A program made the position numbers and the translations under genes. A DNA stretch of 16,869 nucleotides from NCBI GenBank assembly GCA_034429675.1, contig DAOUFX010000563.1, forward strand, positions 1 to 16,869. The letters run 5' to 3'. The DNA is from JAKQHY01 sp034429675 (lineage in GTDB: Bacteria; Chloroflexota; Anaerolineae; B4-G1; SLSP01). Below the pieces are notes generated by a model that worked only from the letters and a program-made list of their open reading frames with translations, did no database searches and was not told where the DNA came from. This document shows, one piece after another, positions 13,395-16,869 of this stretch. How positions within the stretch are numbered: the first letter of the stretch is position 1; the number at the start of each line of letters is the position of its first letter.

Positions 13395-14639
13395 ATGCGC
13401 ATCACCATGGTCGCTTTCGGCACTCGCGGCGAGGTTCAGCCCTACATCGCATTGGGACTGGCCTTGCAAGCCGCCGGGCACATGGTTAAGGTGGTGACGA
13501 TCGGGCAACTGCACGAGTTGGTCACCGCTTATGGGCTAACGTCCGTGTCCATCCCCTTCCACTCGTTTGGATCCACCCAGGTCACCGGCGACAACAGCGT
13601 GCCGCTCCTGGTGATGTACCGGACGGCGCAGCAATTCATCAAGGACACGCTGCGGGTGATCTGGGAGGAATGCCGCGACGCTGAAGCGATTATTTTCCAT
13701 CATATGAGCCGGATGGCCGTGACGCATGTGGTCGAAAAACTGAAAGTTCCGGCCTTTATGGTGATTGTGCATCCCTTCCACCTGCGCTTCTTGCTGTATG
13801 ACTGGCGCGAAATCAATATCCATGGCGAACCGGTGTTGGAACTTGGGGGCATGGCGCGGCAACAGGCCGAATGGTGGATGTTCAAGGGGCCCATCAACCG
13901 CTGGCGGCGCGATGTGTTGGGCCTGCCGCACGCGCCGTTCTGGGGCAACGACGGCCTGATCAAGACGCGGCAAATCCCTTTGTTCTGCGCCTACAGCCCT
14001 CGCATCTACCCCAAACGCGCCGATTGGCCGGATCGCGTGCACGTCACCGGCTACTATTTCCTTGACCAACCGCCCGGCTGGGAACCGCCGGCGGCGCTGA
14101 CGGCTTTTCTCGAAGCAGGGTCGCCGCCGGTCTACATCGGATTTGGCAGCCTGCTCCACCAGGGCGACCTGCAGGACAAAACCGACCTGGTTCTGGAAGC
14201 GCTGCGGCGGGCGGGGCAACGCGGTATCCTGGCCGCCGGCTGGAGCGGGTTTGGGCAACGTCCGGCGCTGCCTGAATCCGTGCTGGCCATCGAATCCGCG
14301 CCGCACGACTGGCTCTTTCCGCGAGTCGCGGCGGTCGTGCACCACGGCGGTGCCGGCACGACGGCCGCCGGGATTCGCGCCGGCATCCCCAGTATTCTGA
14401 TTCCGGTCACCTGGGATCAGCCCTTCTGGGGGCAGCGTGTGGCCGACCTGGGCATCGGCCCGCCGCCCATATCACCCAAACAACTGACCGCCGAACGCCT
14501 CGCCGCCGCCATTGACGCCGCCGTGCACGACCAGACCCTACGCACCCGCGCCGCACAACTCGGCGAACAAATCCGCGCCGAAAACGGTGTGGCGCAAACG
14601 ATGATGTTAATAGAACAGTACTTAAAACGTGAAGCGTGA
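13395..14639 (+). CDS. GT1 glycosyltransferase, sterol-glucosyltransferase/GtfB-like, copy 2
   Basis: A 414-residue GT-B glycosyltransferase, paralogue of its neighbours. The N-terminal motif is AFGTRGEVQPYIALG: Glu13 (GAG, 13431-13433) replaces the Asp13 seen in both other copies and in GtfA/GtfB, where it acts as catalytic base. Glu could still serve as a base but with changed geometry. The C-terminal signature HHGGAGTTAAGIRAGIPSILIPVTWDQPFWGQRVADLGIGPPPI is the most canonical of the three, with the Asp-Gln pair intact, matching bacterial UGT80/Atg26-like enzymes that use UDP-sugars and sterol-like or macrocyclic acceptors. A strong Shine-Dalgarno stands at 13382-13389. The acceptor is unknown; candidates are a hopanoid, a diterpenol or a polyketide-like lipid. 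Confidence 0.9.
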   Translation: MRITMVAFGTRGEVQPYIALGLALQAAGHMVKVVTIGQLHELVTAYGLTSVSIPFHSFGSTQVTGDNSVPLLVMYRTAQQFIKDTLRVIWEECRDAEAIIFHHMSRMAVTHVVEKLKVPAFMVIVHPFHLRFLLYDWREINIHGEPVLELGGMARQQAEWWMFKGPINRWRRDVLGLPHAPFWGNDGLIKTRQIPLFCAYSPRIYPKRADWPDRVHVTGYYFLDQPPGWEPPAALTAFLEAGSPPVYIGFGSLLHQGDLQDKTDLVLEALRRAGQRGILAAGWSGFGQRPALPESVLAIESAPHDWLFPRVAAVVHHGGAGTTAAGIRAGIPSILIPVTWDQPFWGQRVADLGIGPPPISPKQLTAERLAAAIDAAVHDQTLRTRAAQLGEQIRAENGVAQTMMLIEQYLKREA

Positions 14640-14663
14640 AATCCGTAATTCGCTGACCCGCTC

Positions 14664-14670
14664 AAGGAGG
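14664..14670 (+). promoter_or_regulatory. Ribosome-binding site that sets the deacetylase start
   Basis: AAGGAGG lies six bases before the ATG at 14677. It decides for this start over the in-frame GTG at 14629, which overlaps the end of glycosyltransferase copy 2. Confidence 0.7.
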
Positions 14671-14676
14671 CAGAAT

Positions 14677-15591
14677 ATGGAACCAAATCCGTTGCTCAAA
14701 AAACTAGGGCTGGGCCCCAACGATCGCGCCGTCATTTTGCATGCCGATGACGTAGGCCTGTGTCACGCCGGGTTGGCAGCCTACACCGAACTGGTAGACT
14801 TCGGGCTGCTTTCGTCGGCATCGGTGATGGCGCCTTGCGCGTGGTTCCCGGCGACGGCGACCTATTGCCGGGAGAACGCCGCCAGGGTGGATATGGGCGT
14901 GCACATCACTTTCAACAGTGAGTGGCCGGCGATGCGCTGGTCGCCGCTTTCAACGCGCGACCCGGCGTCGGGGTTGTTGGATGACGACGGGTATTTCCCG
15001 GCAACGACCGAAGCTTTGAATACGCAGGTGACCCCGGAAGCAGCGCACCGCGAAATTCAGGCGCAGGTCGAACGCGCGTTAGCGGCCGGGATAGACGTGA
15101 CGCACATAGACTCACATATGTTCGCCGTGTCCTCTCCCTCCATTTTCCAGGCTTACATTCAAACTGCCCTGCAGCATCGCATCCCGCCGCTGTTGGTGCG
15201 CGGTCAAGCCAGCGATCTGTACTACCTGGAACAGGGCAAGTCTCCCGTCGAGGCGCCCGACGAGATGGCGCAGTACATGAACATGTTGCAGGAACAGGGA
15301 TTGCCGGTGTTGGATTACCTTTACCTGACGCCGCTCAACACCGATGAAGACCGTGTAACGGTGGTGCAACGGCTGTTAGCGCGACTCGCGCCGGGAATCA
15401 CTTATCTGATTTTCCATCCGGCCAAAGATACGCCTGAAATGCGCGCGTTGGCTCCTGATTGGAAAGCGCGTGCCGCCGATTACGCAGGGCTGAAAAATGA
15501 CGCCCTGCGCAAAACCTTTCAGGATGCCGGCGTCCATATCATCGGCTGGCGCATTTTGCGCGATCTGATGCGCGCCGAATTCGAGAGGTAG
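14677..15591 (+). CDS. YdjC/ChbG-family carbohydrate deacetylase
   Basis: A 304-residue metal-dependent deacetylase of the YdjC/ChbG family, which removes acetyl groups from N-acetylated sugars. The diagnostic N-terminal HADDVG motif holds Asp24-Asp25. Likely further metal and catalytic residues are His76 in DMGVHITFNSEW and His143/His147 in THIDSHM. A third region, YLIFHPAKD, near the C-terminus also fits the family. The length is typical. It sits between the second and third GT1 genes, 37 bp after one and 5 bp before the other. This suggests the pathway transfers an N-acetylhexosamine and then deacetylates it, as in other glycolipid and glycopeptide routes. That role is inferred; the family assignment is firm. 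Confidence 0.88.
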   Translation: MEPNPLLKKLGLGPNDRAVILHADDVGLCHAGLAAYTELVDFGLLSSASVMAPCAWFPATATYCRENAARVDMGVHITFNSEWPAMRWSPLSTRDPASGLLDDDGYFPATTEALNTQVTPEAAHREIQAQVERALAAGIDVTHIDSHMFAVSSPSIFQAYIQTALQHRIPPLLVRGQASDLYYLEQGKSPVEAPDEMAQYMNMLQEQGLPVLDYLYLTPLNTDEDRVTVVQRLLARLAPGITYLIFHPAKDTPEMRALAPDWKARAADYAGLKNDALRKTFQDAGVHIIGWRILRDLMRAEFER

Positions 15592-15596
15592 GGATC

Positions 15597-16829
15597 ATGC
15601 GCGTCACCGTACTGGCTTTTGGAACTCGCGGCGATATCCAAACCGCGCTGGCTCTGGGAGTGGGTTTGCAACAGGCCGGTCACTCCGTGCAGATGGTGAC
15701 GCAGGCTACTTTTTACGATCTGGTGGAAAGCTACGGGCTACATTGCGCGCCGATTGCGGCAGATGTGCGGTTGCCTTCCCAGAAGGAGGCCAAGACCGGC
15801 AAATTGTCGGTATACGATCAGTACCGGTTGGCCCGGCGGTATTTGCAAGAGGCATTGGACGGCGTCTGGGAAGCGGCGCAGCATGCCGAGGCGCTGGTCT
15901 TTTCCGATTGGGGACGCATCCCGGGCATTCACATCGCCGAGAAACTGGATATTCCGGCTTTTATGAGCCTGGGACATCCCTTACAAATGTGCTTCTTGTA
16001 CCCTGAAACCAACGTCTATGGCCCGGCGTGGCGCTGGATCAATTCCCGGCTGCGCAAAATGGCGCTATGGTATTTGGGGTTGAATCATGGCATCAACACA
16101 TGGCGACAAAAGACCTTGGGATTGCCCCAAACCACCTTTTGGAAAAGCGAAACCGCGATCAAGCGCCGCCGGATTCCGTTGTTCTACGCCCATAGCCCGC
16201 TGGTTTTCCCGAAACCGCCCACCTGGCCGGCGTGGTTGCATGTCACCGGGTATTGGTTCCTGGATTTGCCGCAGGCGTGGAACCCACCGGACGATCTGCT
16301 CAATTTTCTGGCAGCAGGTTCGCCGCCGCTGTGCATCGGGTTCAGCAGCATGACCAACCGCAAAGTCAAAGCCCTGGCCAATCCAATCCTGGATGCGCTG
16401 GCGCAGACCGGCTTACGCGCCGTGCTGCTGTCTGGTTGGAGCGCTTTGGGGCAAACGCATGCGCTGCCGGCGACGGTCTATGCCATTGACCACCTTCCAC
16501 ACGATTGGCTTTTTCCACAAGTCTCCGCCGTTGTGCACCATGGCGGCCCTGGAACATTGGCGGCGGCCATTCGCGCCGGTGTTCCCAACGTTGTGATCCC
16601 TTTTGCCCTGGATCAGCCCTTCTGGGGAGCGTGCGTGGAGAGATTGGGGATTGGCTCAAATTTGAACTACAAAAACCTGACAGCAGAACGTCTGGCGCAG
16701 GCCTTCACCAGCGCAGTCGGTGACCCGGCCATTCGAAATCGCGCCGTGGATTTAGGAGAGCAAGTTCGCGCCGAGGATGGCGTCGCCAACGCCGTCGCCC
16801 TTTTTGAGCACTATGTGCGCCGGGGATAA
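15597..16829 (+). CDS. GT1 glycosyltransferase, sterol-glucosyltransferase/GtfB-like, copy 3
   Basis: A 410-residue GT-B glycosyltransferase. The N-terminal AFGTRGDIQTALALG keeps the putative catalytic Asp13, but the usual QP(F/Y) after it is QTA. The C-terminal signature HHGGPGTLAAAIRAGVPNVVIPFALDQPFWGACVERLGIGS retains Asp-Gln. A Leu replaces the second Thr of the GTT seen in copies 1 and 2, and the following GPPx(I) loop is replaced by GSNLNYKNLT, so acceptor or donor contacts probably differ. The central region (about 140-165, RWINSRLRKMALWYLGLNHGIN) is longer and more basic-hydrophobic than in copy 1, perhaps membrane-associating. The ATG lies 5 bp after the deacetylase stop, with GAGG in the preceding codons. 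It is the last gene in the window. Confidence 0.9.
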   Translation: MRVTVLAFGTRGDIQTALALGVGLQQAGHSVQMVTQATFYDLVESYGLHCAPIAADVRLPSQKEAKTGKLSVYDQYRLARRYLQEALDGVWEAAQHAEALVFSDWGRIPGIHIAEKLDIPAFMSLGHPLQMCFLYPETNVYGPAWRWINSRLRKMALWYLGLNHGINTWRQKTLGLPQTTFWKSETAIKRRRIPLFYAHSPLVFPKPPTWPAWLHVTGYWFLDLPQAWNPPDDLLNFLAAGSPPLCIGFSSMTNRKVKALANPILDALAQTGLRAVLLSGWSALGQTHALPATVYAIDHLPHDWLFPQVSAVVHHGGPGTLAAAIRAGVPNVVIPFALDQPFWGACVERLGIGSNLNYKNLTAERLAQAFTSAVGDPAIRNRAVDLGEQVRAEDGVANAVALFEHYVRRG

Positions 16830-16869
16830 ACTGTGCGCCGCAATATCTGGGGGTGGGAGTTTGGGGGCG
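16830..16869. other. G-rich tail after the last gene, no feature
   Basis: The final 40 bases contain several G-runs (16850-16869) but no hairpin, T-run or start codon that can be supported. Whether the operon continues beyond the window cannot be told. Confidence 0.3.

Noticed and set aside
13536..14345. 269-codon open frame on the minus strand opposite glycosyltransferase copy 2
   Set aside because: It is rich in His, Arg and Pro with no family motif, and lies fully antisense to a conserved gene.

Overview
The window is a densely packed bacterial stretch with 14 protein-coding genes, all on the + strand, and no RNA gene, CRISPR array or mobile element that I can see. The likely source is a member of the Chloroflexota. 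Three things point there: a paired class II diterpene cyclase and tuberculosinol/kolavelool-synthase-like enzyme (known to me from Mycobacterium tuberculosis Rv3377c/Rv3378c and from Herpetosiphon Haur_2145/Haur_2146), moderate to high GC with an AT-richer island, and heptad-periodic spacers between genes. This assignment is an inference of moderate strength.

Region 1 (1-181) holds three hairpins and no supportable gene. Region 2 (182-4694) is a tightly coupled operon: a GNAT-like protein, an ABC ATPase of the LolD/MacB type, a two-module FtsX-type permease, and a six-segment membrane protein of unknown function. Two of the three joints are 4-bp stop/start overlaps.

Region 3 (4691-8509) is the most interesting part. 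A sigma70-like promoter overlaps the end of the unknown membrane protein gene. It is followed by a GT87-type membrane mannosyltransferase, a cis-prenyltransferase-fold enzyme resembling tuberculosinol synthase, and a class II diterpene cyclase with a DxDD motif. Together the last two could turn geranylgeranyl diphosphate into a bicyclic diterpene alcohol. No GGPP synthase lies in the window. The tuberculosinol-synthase homologue has Asn where the family's catalytic Asp is expected, and the cyclase gene carries a run of ten G.

Region 4 (8510-10741) has a membrane histidine kinase without an adjacent response regulator, then a HAD hydrolase. Region 5 (10742-16829) has a GPH-type MFS transporter, then three paralogous GT1 glycosyltransferases of the sterol-glucosyltransferase/GtfB type, with a YdjC/ChbG-type carbohydrate deacetylase between the second and third. 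This looks like a pathway that builds and trims a glycan on a lipid or terpenoid acceptor. A link between regions 3 and 5 (a glycosylated diterpenoid) is attractive but unproven.

Base composition changes abruptly inside the permease gene near 3720, from about 67% to about 35% GC in adjacent 60-base lines. It rises again inside the kinase gene near 9100. The diterpene genes therefore sit in an AT-richer segment whose edges fall within genes at domain boundaries, suggesting that a segment was acquired or replaced by recombination.
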